Shown: positions 28,278 to 37,815, counted from the first letter of the stretch. The stretch is DNA of 64,000 nt from Sphingomonas anseongensis (GCF_023516495.1 NZ_JAMGBC010000001.1:2132501-2196500); one strand, 5' to 3'. Notes: a model not told the origin generated them from the letters alone. Numbers and translations: made by a program.

Positions 28278-29137
28278 TCGACTCCGTCCGCCGCCACCCG
28301 ATCCTCGCCTCCGTCTCGGCGCTATTCCTCCTGTTCCTGATCATCGCCAGCTTCCCGATCGTCCCGGAAACGAAAGAGGCGGTGATCGTCCGCTTCGGAA
28401 AGCCGGTGCGAATCCTCAACGAATACAAGCCCGGGCGCCCGATCGGCGCGGCCGGCGCGGGAATATCCTGGCGCATTCCGTTCGCCGAGGAGATCGTCTG
28501 GATCGACAAGAGAGTGCAGGACGTCGACATGCAGCGCCAGCAGGTGCTGTCCACCGACCAGCGCCGGCTCGAGGTCGACGCCTTCGCGCGCTACCGGATC
28601 GTCAACCCGCTGCTGATGTACGTTCGCGCCCGGACCGAGGCGCAACTCACCGACCAGCTTCGCCCGATCCTCGGCTCCGAAGTCCGCAACGAGCTGGGCA
28701 AGGTATCCTTCGCCGCGCTGCTGACGCCGGAGCGGCAGGGGATCATGGAGGACGTTCGAAGCTCGCTGAACAAGATCGCCGGCCAATATGGCGTCGAGAT
28801 CATCGACGTGCGGATCAAGCGCACCGATCTTCCAAGCGGAACTCCGCTCGAATCCGCATTCGAGCGGATGCGCACGGCGCGCGAGCAGGAAGCGCGGTCG
28901 ATCCGGGCGGAAGGCGCCAAGCAGGCGCAGTTCATCCGAGCCCAGGCGGACGCCGATGCCGCGAGGACCTACGCCGCAAGCTTCGGAATGGACCCGGCTT
29001 TCTACGACTTCTACCGGGCCATGCAGTCCTACCAGACGACATTTCTTGGCGACGGGACGGATAAACCCGCGCCGACCACCGTTATCCTGTCGCCGGACAA
29101 TGATTACCTGAAGCAATTCTCCGGCCGGTCGAAGTGA
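28274..29137 (+). CDS. hflC: FtsH protease modulator HflC
   Basis: A 287-residue partner of HflK with one N-terminal span (PILASVSALFLLFLIIASFP) and a band-7 domain (ETKEAVIVRFGKPVRILNEY, VDMQRQQVLSTDQRRLEVDA). The conserved end of the helical part reads FERMRTAREQEARSIRAEGA and then FYDFYRAMQSY. It is coupled to hflK by an ATGA overlap and followed by a Do-type protease gene, the usual alphaproteobacterial order. Confidence 0.94.
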   Translation: MIDSVRRHPILASVSALFLLFLIIASFPIVPETKEAVIVRFGKPVRILNEYKPGRPIGAAGAGISWRIPFAEEIVWIDKRVQDVDMQRQQVLSTDQRRLEVDAFARYRIVNPLLMYVRARTEAQLTDQLRPILGSEVRNELGKVSFAALLTPERQGIMEDVRSSLNKIAGQYGVEIIDVRIKRTDLPSGTPLESAFERMRTAREQEARSIRAEGAKQAQFIRAQADADAARTYAASFGMDPAFYDFYRAMQSYQTTFLGDGTDKPAPTTVILSPDNDYLKQFSGRSK

Positions 29138-29204
29138 GGGCGTTCAATTGTAGTTCACTCTCCCGGCCTAGTGCGGTGGTGAAAATCCAGACCAAGGGGT
29201 ATCG

Positions 29205-30743
29205 ATGAAGTCAAAGGAGTCCCGAAAAGTGCGCTATGCCTATGGGGTCGCAACGGCCCTCCTCCTGGGTGGTACTGCATTTTCCCTCGCGACAGGCCCG
29301 GTCGGAGCGCAGACTGCGCCGGGCACCGCCATCACCCCCGTTCCTGGCGCCCCGGGCTCCTTCGCAGATCTCGCTGCCCGAGTGATGCCGGCGGTCGTCA
29401 ACATCTCGACCAAGCAGAAGGTCACGGTGAAGCAGCAGCAGGTGGACCCGCTGGAAGAGCTGTTCCGCCAGTTCGGCGCTCCAATTCCCGCTCCGCCGCA
29501 GGGCCAGCGCGGCCCGCGCACTCAGGAGACCGGATCGCTCGGCTCCGGCTTCATCATTTCGCCTGACGGCTACATCGTTACCAACAACCACCTGATCCAA
29601 GGGGCGAACGGGACCGGCACCGTCGACACGGTCACCGTAACCATGTCGAACCGCAAGGAATATACTGCGCGGATCGTCGGCCGGGACGAGCTCGCCGACC
29701 TCGCCCTTCTCAAGATCGACGCCACCAACCTGCCCTACGTCCAGTGGGGCGACAGCAGCCGCGCGCGGATCGGCGACTGGGTCGTCGCCATCGGCGATCC
29801 CTACGGCATCGGAAGCACCGTCACCGCCGGAATCATCTCCGCGATCAACCGCGGGATCGCGGGAACCGGTGCCTACGACCGCTACATCCAGACCGACGCC
29901 GCCATCAACATGGGCAATTCGGGCGGCCCGATGTTCGACATGAACGGCCGGGTGATCGGCATCAACTCCGCGCTGATCTCGCCAACCGGGACGAACGTCG
30001 GAATCGGACTCGCAATTCCCGAAGAAGCCGCCAAGCCGGTGATCGACGCGCTCCGCCGAGGGCAGAAGCCGGAGCGCGGCTATCTGGGCGTCAGCCTGCA
30101 GTCGGTCGACGAGGACATCGCCGGCTCGCTCGGTCTGCCAAAAGATCGCGGCGAGATCGTCCGCGCGGTCCAGCCTGGCGATCCCGCGGCAAAGGCGGGC
30201 ATCCAGCAGGGCGACGTCATCATCTCGGTCAACGGCAAGGAAGTGAACCCGGACCAGACGGTATCCTATCTGGTCGCCAACGTTCCGGTCGGATCGCGAA
30301 TCCCCATCGAGGTGATCCGCGGCGGACGCCACATCACGATCCCCGTGACGATTACCCAGCGCCCGACCGAGGAAGAGCTTGCCAAGCAGCTTGGCCAGGG
30401 CACTCCGGGCACCGACCAGGCTCCTGGCCCGACGACGTCGGCCGGCTCGACTCTCGGACTATCGCTCCAGCCCCTGACGCCGCAGATCGCGCGCGCCCTC
30501 AACCTCCCAGCGGGCACCGCCGGAGTGGTGATCACCGCGATCGATTCCTCGAGCGACGCGGCCGAAAAGGGACTTCAGCGCGGCGATCTAATCCTCGCGG
30601 TCCAGGGCCAGCGGGTGACGACGCCCGCGCAAGTGGTTGCCGCGGTCGAGGCAGCGAAGCGCGCAGGCCGGACCAGCGTCCTCCTGCTCGTCAAGCGAGG
30701 CACGGCACCCGAGGCCTTCGTCGGCGTCGACATCCGCGGTTAA
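29205..30743 (+). CDS. degP: Periplasmic serine protease, Do/DegP-HtrA family
   Basis: A 512-residue envelope protease-chaperone. A signal peptide (ending PVGAQ, about residue 36) precedes the trypsin-like domain with the triad H129 (VTNNHLIQG), D165 (ELADLALLKID) and S239 (GNSGGPM). Two PDZ domains follow (from about 300 and 415). The usual VTNNHVI is VTNNHLI here. The 67-base gap after hflC contains no terminator, so it may be partly cotranscribed. The exact paralogue (DegP, DegQ or MucD) cannot be decided. Confidence 0.93.
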   Translation: MKSKESRKVRYAYGVATALLLGGTAFSLATGPVGAQTAPGTAITPVPGAPGSFADLAARVMPAVVNISTKQKVTVKQQQVDPLEELFRQFGAPIPAPPQGQRGPRTQETGSLGSGFIISPDGYIVTNNHLIQGANGTGTVDTVTVTMSNRKEYTARIVGRDELADLALLKIDATNLPYVQWGDSSRARIGDWVVAIGDPYGIGSTVTAGIISAINRGIAGTGAYDRYIQTDAAINMGNSGGPMFDMNGRVIGINSALISPTGTNVGIGLAIPEEAAKPVIDALRRGQKPERGYLGVSLQSVDEDIAGSLGLPKDRGEIVRAVQPGDPAAKAGIQQGDVIISVNGKEVNPDQTVSYLVANVPVGSRIPIEVIRGGRHITIPVTITQRPTEEELAKQLGQGTPGTDQAPGPTTSAGSTLGLSLQPLTPQIARALNLPAGTAGVVITAIDSSSDAAEKGLQRGDLILAVQGQRVTTPAQVVAAVEAAKRAGRTSVLLLVKRGTAPEAFVGVDIRG

Positions 30744-30850
30744 GAACATCTAGCGCTTGCGCGCTGCCCATAGTTTCGCAACTGTAGGACGGTGGAGCAG
30801 GGGAACGTTCTGGCTGGTCTGACAATGCCTCCGTTCGCGGACGGCGGCCG

Positions 30851-31480
30851 GTGAGTTTTGCGGCGGCATTGGCGGCGCTTCTCATCGGCGCGAACCCGCA
30901 GCCGAGCGCTCCCCTTGCCGGCGTCTATGCGACGAACCAGATGGAAATGGCGGGCGCGCTCGAGCTCAAGGCCGACGGGCATTTTCGCTACCAGTTCGAC
31001 TATGGCGCCGCGTCGGAAGTCGCGCAGGGCGACTGGGCGTTGGACGGGAACATTGTCCGGCTGACCAGCAACCCAATGCCCAGGCAGCCGGCGTTCTCAC
31101 TCCTCAAAGACGATCCCGCGCCGGCCGGCGAGCTCTATGTTGCCGTCGGCGGCGGCGATGTCACCTGGACCCCGATCACGGCCATCGTCGCCCTGGAGGG
31201 CATGGACCGACCGGTGGCGATCTATGCCGAGGACGACGGGCACGTGGTCCTCCCGCCTGGAAAGCGCGCAACCTCCGTCCGGCTGCTGATGCCCGTGTAC
31301 GAAGCTGCCGACGATCCGGTGGTGCTTAGCGCGGACCGCGGCCACCGGCTTCTGTTCCGGCTCGACATGAACGATGCCGGCCAGGCTCCGTTTCGAGGGG
31401 AGCCGCTGACGATCGAGGGCAAGACCTTGGTCATGCACCGCTATGATGCGAACATCATCTTCCGCCGGGCGAAGCAATGA
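30851..31480 (+). CDS. Secreted or periplasmic protein, unknown
   Basis: A 209-residue protein beginning at a GTG. The first 20 residues are hydrophobic (FAAALAALLIGANPQPSAP), a short signal or anchor. The body looks beta-rich (GVYATNQMEMAGALELKADG, HFRYQFDYGAASEVAQGDWA), like a small beta-barrel of the kind that opens with a GxY...ELxxDGxF pattern, seen in various periplasmic proteins. No named family is recognised. It lies 10 bases before the NTF2-like gene. Confidence 0.65.
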   Translation: MSFAAALAALLIGANPQPSAPLAGVYATNQMEMAGALELKADGHFRYQFDYGAASEVAQGDWALDGNIVRLTSNPMPRQPAFSLLKDDPAPAGELYVAVGGGDVTWTPITAIVALEGMDRPVAIYAEDDGHVVLPPGKRATSVRLLMPVYEAADDPVVLSADRGHRLLFRLDMNDAGQAPFRGEPLTIEGKTLVMHRYDANIIFRRAKQ

Positions 31481-31490
31481 GGGTCGGCCG

Positions 31491-31904
31491 GTGATCGAAA
31501 CGAAGTGGGAGCTGATCGATTCACTCGAGCGTGAATGGCGCGACGCCTTGTGTGCCAAGGACATCGCCCGTCTCCGGCTATTGATCCATCCCAAATTCGT
31601 CCTGATCGGGACCCGTTCGATCGGCCCGTTCACTTTGTCGCGCGAGGAATGGCTCGACGCCATCCAGAAGCGCGAACTGATCAGCATCGATCTGGACGTG
31701 AAGGACGCATACGTCCGGGAAAGCATGATCATCGGCACCGTGGAGGCTCGCTGGCGGGTCTCCTATCTCGGCCGCCCGATCGAGGATTCGGTGCTTCTGA
31801 CCGACGTGTGGGTTCACGAGGAAGGCCGCTGGCAATGTGTCCGGCGCCACTCCAGCCCGATCCCGCCGGCGAGCTCGCCCACCCCCAAACCGCACAAGAA
31901 GTAA
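31491..31904 (+). CDS. NTF2-like / DUF4440-type small protein
   Basis: From the GTG at 31491, preceded by GAGGG at 7 bases, the product has 137 residues. The pattern LIDSLEREWRDALCAKDIAR, then LIHPKFVLIGTRSIGPFTLS, REEWLDAI and LTDVWVHEEGRWQCVRRHSS is that of DUF4440 proteins in the NTF2/SnoaL fold, a cone-shaped fold used for many small ligands. The proline-rich tail is not part of the fold. It leads into the OPT transporter gene 10 bases later. Confidence 0.75.
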   Translation: MIETKWELIDSLEREWRDALCAKDIARLRLLIHPKFVLIGTRSIGPFTLSREEWLDAIQKRELISIDLDVKDAYVRESMIIGTVEARWRVSYLGRPIEDSVLLTDVWVHEEGRWQCVRRHSSPIPPASSPTPKPHKK

Positions 31905-31914
31905 GGAAACGCGA

Positions 31915-33936
31915 ATGGCAACAGTGACCGGGTCGGGCCTGCGCGGAACTGGTAAGGTGGCCGAACTCACCCTGCGCGGAATCATCCTCGGCGCGGTGAT
32001 CACCGTGCTGTTCACCGCCGCCAACGTCTATCTCGGGCTTCGCGCCGGCCTGACCTTCGCAACGTCGATTCCGGCTGCGGTCATCTCGATGGCGGTCCTG
32101 AAGTTCTTCCGCGATTCGACGATCCAGGAAAACAACATCGTCCAGACCATCGCTTCGTCCGCGGGCACCTTGTCGGCGATCGTCTTCGTCCTGCCGGGGC
32201 TCGTGATGGTCGGCTGGTGGACCGGTTTTCCCTATTGGCTATCGGTGGCGGTGATCGCGATCGGCGGGATCCTGGGGGTGATGTATTCGGTGCCGCTTCG
32301 CCGAGCGCTCGTCACCGGCTCGGACCTGCCATACCCCGAGGGCGTCGCGGCCGCCGAAGTGCTGAAGGTCGGTGCAGGAGTGGGCGGCGCGGAGGAGAAC
32401 AAGCGCGGACTCGCGGCGATGGTCGTCGCCGCCTTGATGTCCGCCGCCTATCCGCTGCTCGCCAAGATGAAGCTCGTCGCCGAATCCGCCGACGGCACTC
32501 TCCGGATCGGCGCCGGAGCGACCAATCTCTCGGCAGGGCTGTCGATGGCCTATATCGGCGTCGGCCACCTGGTCGGGCTGAGCGTCGGGCTGGCGATGCT
32601 CGCCGGAATCATCATCGGCTTCATCATTCTCCTGCCCCTCTATACCTCCACGGGCGCCCCCGTGGGCACCGAGCTGAGCGATTTCGTGGCGACGATATTC
32701 AGCGCGAAGGTCCGCTACGTCGGCGCGGGCGCAATCGGAGTCGCGGCGATCTGGACCTTGCTCAAGGTGATCGGCCCGATTTCGCGCGGCATCGTCGGCG
32801 CGATGGCCGCCAACCGCGCCCGGCGAAGCGGCGGGAACGAGTCGCTCGACATTACCGAGCGCGACATTCCGATCACCATCGTCGGATCGGTCATACTGGT
32901 TTCGATGCTGCCGATCGCTCTGCTCCTGCTCGCGTTTGCGAGCACCAATCCGATTGCCGCCAACCCCGGCGCAACCATCGGGCTGAGCGTCATCTACGTG
33001 CTGATTGCGGGCGTCGTGATCGCCGCGGTGTGCGGCTACATGGCCGGCCTGATCGGAGCGTCGAACAGCCCGATCTCGGGGGTCGGAATCCTGTCGGTGC
33101 TCGGGATTTCGATCATCCTCGCTCTGCTGTTCCCGGCTGTCGACGCGGACTCGACCAAGGCGCTCGTCGCCTTCGCCTTGTTCGTGACCGCGATCATCTT
33201 CGGCGTGGCGACCATCTCCAACGACAATTTGCAGGATCTAAAGACCGGCCAGCTGGTCGCTGCAACGCCGTGGCGGCAGCAGGTTTCGCTCGTGCTCGGA
33301 GTGCTTTTTGGCGCGGTCGTGATCCCGCCGATCCTCGACCTGCTCAACCAGAGCTTCGGTTTCGCCGGAGCTCCCGGAGCCGGAGAGGGCGCGCTGGCTG
33401 CACCGCAGGCGGCACTCATCTCCGCCATCGCGCAGGGGGTGCTCGGCGGCACGCTCGACTGGAACCTCATCGGAATCGGCGCAGCGATCGGGGTCGTTGC
33501 GGTCATCGCCGACGAGGTGCTGCGCGGGACCAAACGCGGCTGGGCACTGCCGCCGCTCGGAGTCGGCATGGGCATCTACCTGCCGGTCGGAGTGACCGCC
33601 TTGATCGTCGTTGGAGCGGTCATCGGCCACATCTACAACCGCTGGGCGGCGAAACAGGACCAGCCGGGCTTTGCCGAGCGGCTCGGCGTCCTTGCCGCGA
33701 CCGGCCTGATCGTCGGCGACAGCCTGTTCAACGTCGTCTATGCGGGCCTCGTCGCAGGATCGGACAATCCCGACGTGCTCGCGGTAACCGGCGCGACCGG
33801 ATGGCAGATGCCGGTCGGAGTCCTCCTTTTCGTCCTCCTCGTCGGCTCGCTGTACGTCTGGACTCGCCGCCGCGCGGCTGATCCGCTCCCCGCGACCACG
33901 GACGCTCCGCAACCGGACGAGGCGAGCTACCGCTAG
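31915..33936 (+). CDS. OPT family oligopeptide transporter
   Basis: A 673-residue integral membrane protein with about 14-16 hydrophobic segments. The OPT signatures are visible at the start (ELTLRGIILGAVITVLFTAA, then NVYLGLRAGL), in LPYPEGVAAAEVLKVG and near residue 420 (NLQDLKTGQLVAATPWRQQV). OPT proteins import small peptides or metal chelates by proton symport; the substrate is not predictable here. AAGGA lies 7 bases before the ATG. The gene converges with queF with no gap. Confidence 0.92.
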   Translation: MATVTGSGLRGTGKVAELTLRGIILGAVITVLFTAANVYLGLRAGLTFATSIPAAVISMAVLKFFRDSTIQENNIVQTIASSAGTLSAIVFVLPGLVMVGWWTGFPYWLSVAVIAIGGILGVMYSVPLRRALVTGSDLPYPEGVAAAEVLKVGAGVGGAEENKRGLAAMVVAALMSAAYPLLAKMKLVAESADGTLRIGAGATNLSAGLSMAYIGVGHLVGLSVGLAMLAGIIIGFIILLPLYTSTGAPVGTELSDFVATIFSAKVRYVGAGAIGVAAIWTLLKVIGPISRGIVGAMAANRARRSGGNESLDITERDIPITIVGSVILVSMLPIALLLLAFASTNPIAANPGATIGLSVIYVLIAGVVIAAVCGYMAGLIGASNSPISGVGILSVLGISIILALLFPAVDADSTKALVAFALFVTAIIFGVATISNDNLQDLKTGQLVAATPWRQQVSLVLGVLFGAVVIPPILDLLNQSFGFAGAPGAGEGALAAPQAALISAIAQGVLGGTLDWNLIGIGAAIGVVAVIADEVLRGTKRGWALPPLGVGMGIYLPVGVTALIVVGAVIGHIYNRWAAKQDQPGFAERLGVLAATGLIVGDSLFNVVYAGLVAGSDNPDVLAVTGATGWQMPVGVLLFVLLVGSLYVWTRRRAADPLPATTDAPQPDEASYR

Positions 33937-34380
33937 TCAGCGTCCCCGATACGCCGGCACGCCCTGGTCGGGGATCCATAGCCCGCCGGGCGGCGAGCCC
34001 GACTGCCAGAAGACGTCGATCGGCATTCCGCCGCGCGGATACCAGTAGCCGCCGATTCGAAGCCATTGCGGCTTCATCTCCCCGGTCAGGCGCTTGCCGA
34101 TCCCGACCGTGACGTCCTCGTGGAATGCGCCGTGGTTGCGGAAGGCGCTCAGGAACAGCTTGAGGCTCTTGCTCTCGACGATCGTCTCGCCGGGCGCATA
34201 GTCGATCACCAGATGCGCGAAGTCCGGCTGGCCGGTGATCGGACACAGCGACGTGAACTCGGGCGCTGCGAAGCGCACTAGGTACAGCTCGTCCGGCCGA
34301 GGGTTCGGCACGTAATCGAGCACCGCCTCGTCCGGGGACGAGGGCAGGGCGCTCTGCTTGCCGAGATGCTTGGGTTCCAT
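33937..34380 (-). CDS. queF: NADPH-dependent 7-cyano-7-deazaguanine reductase (preQ0 reductase)
   Basis: A 147-residue unimodular QueF, the enzyme that reduces preQ0 to preQ1 for queuosine in tRNA. The catalytic cysteine lies in [16 protein letters not shown], the NADPH-binding [16 protein letters not shown] and the substrate histidine in [12 protein letters not shown] are intact. The short form rather than the fused long form is typical of this class. It is preceded by ung on the same strand at 10 bases. Confidence 0.95.
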   Translation of the reverse strand: MEPKHLGKQSALPSSPDEAVLDYVPNPRPDELYLVRFAAPEFTSLCPITGQPDFAHLVIDYAPGETIVESKSLKLFLSAFRNHGAFHEDVTVGIGKRLTGEMKPQWLRIGGYWYPRGGMPIDVFWQSGSPPGGLWIPDQGVPAYRGR

Positions 34381-34390
34381 GGCGCGCCCC

Positions 34391-35092
34391 TTACTCGGCG
34401 GCGGCGCACTCGGGCAACGCCCAGTCGATCGGCGCAAAGCCGCGCTCCTCGAGGAACGCGTTCGCCTTGGAGAAATGGCGGCAGCCCAGGAAGCCGCTGT
34501 GGGCGCTGAGCGGGGAAGGGTGCGGAGCCTTGAGAATCAGGTGGCGCGAAGTATCGACGAATGCCGCCTTCTTCTGCGCGTAGCTTCCCCAGAGAAGGAA
34601 CACGACCGGATCTCTCTTGCCGTTCACCAGCCGCACGACCGCGTCGGTGAACCGCTCCCACCCGCGCTCGCGATGCGATGCAGCCTGGCCCGTCTCGACC
34701 GTGAGCACGCTGTTGAGGAGGAGGACGCCCTGGCTGGCCCAATGCTTCAGGAAGCCGTGCGGCGACGGCTCGATTCCGAGGTCGCTTCGAAGCTCCTTGA
34801 AGATGTTGACGAGGCTCGGCGGCGGCCGGACTCCGGGCGGTACGGAGAAGCAAAGGCCGTGCGCCTGGCCGGGTCCGTGATAGGGGTCCTGGCCGAGGAT
34901 GACGACGCGCACCTTGTCGAGCGGCGTCAGGTCGAGCGCTCGGAACCAGTTGGGCGCGCGCGGAAAGATCGTCCGGCCCCTCTGTCGCTCGGAAAGCAGG
35001 AACTGCTTGAGCTCGCGCATGTACGGCTGTTCGAATTCGCTGCGCAGCGGGTCCAGCCAGCTGGGATGAAGCTTGATCTCCTGCGTCGCCAT
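34391..35092 (-). CDS. ung: Uracil-DNA glycosylase, family 1
   Basis: A 233-residue enzyme that removes uracil from DNA. The water-activating loop [14 protein letters not shown] (67-80, with D69), the [11 protein letters not shown] segment and the [13 protein letters not shown] minor-groove loop are all present, which defines family 1. It is divergent from sseA across 29 bases and upstream of queF. Confidence 0.96.
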   Translation of the reverse strand: MATQEIKLHPSWLDPLRSEFEQPYMRELKQFLLSERQRGRTIFPRAPNWFRALDLTPLDKVRVVILGQDPYHGPGQAHGLCFSVPPGVRPPPSLVNIFKELRSDLGIEPSPHGFLKHWASQGVLLLNSVLTVETGQAASHRERGWERFTDAVVRLVNGKRDPVVFLLWGSYAQKKAAFVDTSRHLILKAPHPSPLSAHSGFLGCRHFSKANAFLEERGFAPIDWALPECAAAE

Positions 35093-35121
35093 CGGCGCTT
35101 ATTGTAGCCTATGATCGCGAA

Positions 35122-35952
35122 ATGGAATCGCTCGTCTCGACGCAATGGCTCGCCGACCATCTCGGCGAAGCGGACCTCACCATCATCGACTCAAGCTGGC
35201 ACATGCCGGCAAGCGGCCGCAATGGCCGAGAGGACTATCTGCAGGCGCACATCCCGGGCGCCCGCTTCCTCGACATCGACGCGGTAAGCGACCGGGCGAA
35301 CCCGGCGCCCCACATGCTCCCGACCGCGGAAGATTTTGCGCGGGCGATGGAGGAGTTGGGGGTGAGCAGCGACGACCGGATCGTCGTCTACGACAATTCG
35401 CCGATCCGAACCGCTGCCCGCGGGTGGTTCATGGTCCGCCATTTCGGAGTGCGTGAGGTCGCGATCCTCGACGGCGGCTTCCAGAAATGGATCGCGGAGG
35501 GTCGCCCCACGCAGTCCGGTGAGCAGGAGCCGCGAAACGCGCGATTTCAAACAGCCGAGCGCGGCGACGTAGTCACCAAGCAGCAAATCCTGGGCGGAAT
35601 CGAGCTTCCGATTGTCGATGCACGCGGCGCCCCGCGCTTCGAGGGAAGCGAGCCCGACCCGCGGCCCGGTGTCGCGGCAGGCCATATCCCAGGCGCCCGC
35701 AACGTGCCTTTCTCGGCGCTCTACAATGAGGACGGGACCTTCAGGTCGCGCAAGGAGCTGGAGCAGCTGTTCGAGGAGGGCGGCGTCGATGCCAAGCAGC
35801 CGTTCGTCGCCAGCTGCGGATCTGGAGTCACGGCCAATTCGCTGCTGTTCGCAGCCTACTTGCTCGGCAACGACACCACTCGGCTCTACGACGGAAGCTG
35901 GACGGAATGGGGCGCCGATCCGGCTACCCCGAAGGCGACCGGCCCGGCCTAG
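35122..35952 (+). CDS. sseA: 3-mercaptopyruvate sulfurtransferase (two rhodanese domains)
   Basis: A 276-residue tandem rhodanese. The first domain (residues about 5-130) is the inactive one. The second holds the active-site loop CGSGVTA with C232, the form that marks 3-mercaptopyruvate rather than thiosulfate enzymes. The protein moves sulfur from mercaptopyruvate to thiols or cyanide in the cytoplasm. Its stop overlaps the stop of the convergent small gene by 3 bases. Confidence 0.93.
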   Translation: MESLVSTQWLADHLGEADLTIIDSSWHMPASGRNGREDYLQAHIPGARFLDIDAVSDRANPAPHMLPTAEDFARAMEELGVSSDDRIVVYDNSPIRTAARGWFMVRHFGVREVAILDGGFQKWIAEGRPTQSGEQEPRNARFQTAERGDVVTKQQILGGIELPIVDARGAPRFEGSEPDPRPGVAAGHIPGARNVPFSALYNEDGTFRSRKELEQLFEEGGVDAKQPFVASCGSGVTANSLLFAAYLLGNDTTRLYDGSWTEWGADPATPKATGPA

Positions 35953-36305
35953 CGGCTGAAGATCTGCTCGAGGTCCTTGAGGCCGGTCTTCAGCTCGTCG
36001 GCGATGACCCGAAGCGCAGCGATGTTGGTCTCCAGCCCTTGATCGCGCTGGAAGGACACCGCCTCCAGCCCGGCAGCCGCGACCGAAACCAGCTCGGCCG
36101 AGCGACGGTCGAAGCAGCGCCTGGCTGCTTCGTCCGCGCTCTCCCACCGCACTGAAACCTCATCGTCCATGTCGCCTGCCGGACCGCCGCCGAACTCGTC
36201 CACGACGCGCAGCGCGTTGCGAAGGCTCGCAAGGCGGGTGACCGGCTCCGGGTGGAGTCGCTCGGACGGTTGCGGTGCAGGGCTTTGGGCGAACAGATGC
36301 AACAT
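35949..36305 (-). CDS. Small helical protein, unknown
   Basis: A 118-residue, probably cytoplasmic protein with helical segments (RLASLRNALRVVDEFGGG, ADEAARRCFDRRSAELVSVA, IAALRVIADELKTGLKDLEQ). There is no signal peptide, metal motif or family recognised. It lies 35 bases downstream of the wHTH regulator gene on the same strand and may be read with it. Confidence 0.6.
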   Translation of the reverse strand: MLHLFAQSPAPQPSERLHPEPVTRLASLRNALRVVDEFGGGPAGDMDDEVSVRWESADEAARRCFDRRSAELVSVAAAGLEAVSFQRDQGLETNIAALRVIADELKTGLKDLEQIFSR

Positions 36306-36340
36306 TCCGCCGGTTGTCGCCGGGCATGCCTAAGGAAGTG

Positions 36341-36892
36341 TTAAGCGCCCGACTGCGGGGAGATGTCGCGAAGGATCCAGCCGCGCTGCGGGATCGTCTC
36401 GATGAACTCGGTGCCTCCGGCCGCGCTCCGCAATTTCTTGCGCAGCTTGGAGATGAAGACGTCGATGATCTTGGGCTGCGGCTGGTCGTCGGCGCGGCGG
36501 TAGAGGTGCTTCAGAAGCATCGCTCGGGTGACGACATTGTTGCGGGCGAAGGCAAGCAGCTCCAGCACCCGATACTCCATCTCGGTAATCCCGATCGGAT
36601 GGCCGTCGATCCGGATAAGGCGCTGCATCTGGTCGACTGAAAGCCGCCCGCCGCACAGGGTCTCGGGCATCTCGCCGCCCGACGCTCGAAGCGACGTCAG
36701 GAGCCGCGACGCGGCTTCCTCGCTTTCCTGCGGTGATATGCTGTCGGGCGATCCGATCAGCGCCTGCTGGATTTCGGCGAGTGCCTTGTGTGCTTCCTCG
36801 ACCAGGCGGGTGCCTTCCTCGAAGCGACGCCGTGAGCGGTCGAGCATCGACTCGACTTCCACCAGGCGGGTCGAGAGCGTTTCTTCAGCCAT
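36341..36892 (-). CDS. CtrA-like winged-helix DNA-binding protein without receiver domain
   Basis: A 183-residue protein. The first 60 residues form a predicted coiled coil (TRLVEVESMLDRSRRRFEEG, TRLVEEAHKALAEIQQAL). From about 95 to 175 it has an OmpR/PhoB-type winged helix: DGHPIGITEMEYRVLELLAF, TRAMLLKHLYRRADDQPQPK and IIDVFISKLRKKLR. The block KIIDVFISKLRKKL is nearly that of the cell-cycle regulator CtrA. No phosphorylatable receiver domain is present, so activity would not depend on a histidine kinase. It may bind CtrA-like sites or modulate CtrA by dimerising through the coiled coil; both ideas are inference. Confidence 0.85.
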   Translation of the reverse strand: MAEETLSTRLVEVESMLDRSRRRFEEGTRLVEEAHKALAEIQQALIGSPDSISPQESEEAASRLLTSLRASGGEMPETLCGGRLSVDQMQRLIRIDGHPIGITEMEYRVLELLAFARNNVVTRAMLLKHLYRRADDQPQPKIIDVFISKLRKKLRSAAGGTEFIETIPQRGWILRDISPQSGA

Positions 36893-36920
36893 TGGCTTCT
36901 TCTACCCCCCTCGTTCCCAC

Positions 36921-37316
36921 TTAGGGAACCTGAGCGGATGCGACGTCGCTGTCGCTGGCCGGTGCGGCGATGATCGCCTGCGTCGTTGCGCCCATGTCGA
37001 TAACGTTGGTCGCGGGGTCGCCAGCGACGGAGCGGGCGCCAAGCGCGGCGCGGTCGCGACCGGCCTCGTCGAGAAGGAGCGTTTCCGAAGGCGGCCGCGG
37101 AGCGGGCCCGCCGAACAAGGCTTCGATCGCCTGCTGCTGCGAATCTTCCGGGGTGCTGGTGACCGTTCCGGCAACCGGCGGGGTAAGCGTATAATCCGGC
37201 GGGATGACCAGCGGAGCGTTTCGGGCCACCGCGAACTCGTCGGGCGTGCTGGTCCTATGGGCGCAGCCGCCGAGCGCAATCGCCGGAGTCAGGAAAAGAA
37301 TAAGGCTCTTACGCAT
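36921..37316 (-). CDS. DUF3035 lipoprotein
   Basis: A 131-residue outer-membrane-type lipoprotein. The signal peptide ends in a lipobox (IALGGC, lipidation at the Cys). The mature start CAHRTSTPDEFAVARNAPLV is followed by PPDYTLTPP, the core of DUF3035, a family found next to lspA in alphaproteobacteria and linked by some authors to the beta-barrel assembly machine. The rest is low complexity. The gene overlaps the end of lspA by 8 bases, so it is expressed with it. Confidence 0.82.
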   Translation of the reverse strand: MRKSLILFLTPAIALGGCAHRTSTPDEFAVARNAPLVIPPDYTLTPPVAGTVTSTPEDSQQQAIEALFGGPAPRPPSETLLLDEAGRDRAALGARSVAGDPATNVIDMGATTQAIIAAPASDSDVASAQVP

Positions 37317-37815
37317 TTTCGACGGACTCCTTGGGTTCCTCGCCGCGCATCAGGAACGCGCGCAGTAACAGGATGACGACGCCGATGCTAATAGCAGCAT
37401 CGCCGACATTGAAGACCAAAAAGGGGCGGAACGCCCCGAAGTGAAGATCGGCGAAGTCGACCACATAGCCGTGGCGCACCCGGTCGAGGATATTGCCCAG
37501 CGCACCGCCGAGGATCATGCCCAGCGCCGCCTGGTCCCAGCGGTGCCTTTCGCGGCCGATCCACACCGCAACCGCGACCGCGATGGCGCTCGTCACACCG
37601 ACCAGCATCCAGCGGCCGACCTCGGTCGTCGCGTTGAACAGGCCGAGCGAGATCCCGTTATTCTCGGTCCAGGTGAAGTTGAAGATCGGAAGGATCGTGA
37701 TCTGCGCCACTTCCTGGAGGTGAAGCGGGCCCGATACGAACCACTTGGCCAGTTGGTCGGCCAGAAAGACGATCAGCGCGATCGTGAAGCCGAACGTGCG
37801 CTCACGCATCCACAT
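37309..37815 (-). CDS. lspA: Lipoprotein signal peptidase (signal peptidase II)
   Basis: A 168-residue four-span aspartic protease of the inner membrane that cleaves the signal peptide of lipoproteins. The catalytic aspartates are in GNILDRVRHGYVVDF and FADLHFG, and NVGDAAISIG follows. The start overlaps the 3' end of ileS by 8-14 bases; ATG codons at 37815 and 37809 are both possible. Its neighbour downstream encodes a lipoprotein that would be a substrate. Confidence 0.94.
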   Translation of the reverse strand: MWMRERTFGFTIALIVFLADQLAKWFVSGPLHLQEVAQITILPIFNFTWTENNGISLGLFNATTEVGRWMLVGVTSAIAVAVAVWIGRERHRWDQAALGMILGGALGNILDRVRHGYVVDFADLHFGAFRPFLVFNVGDAAISIGVVILLLRAFLMRGEEPKESVENA

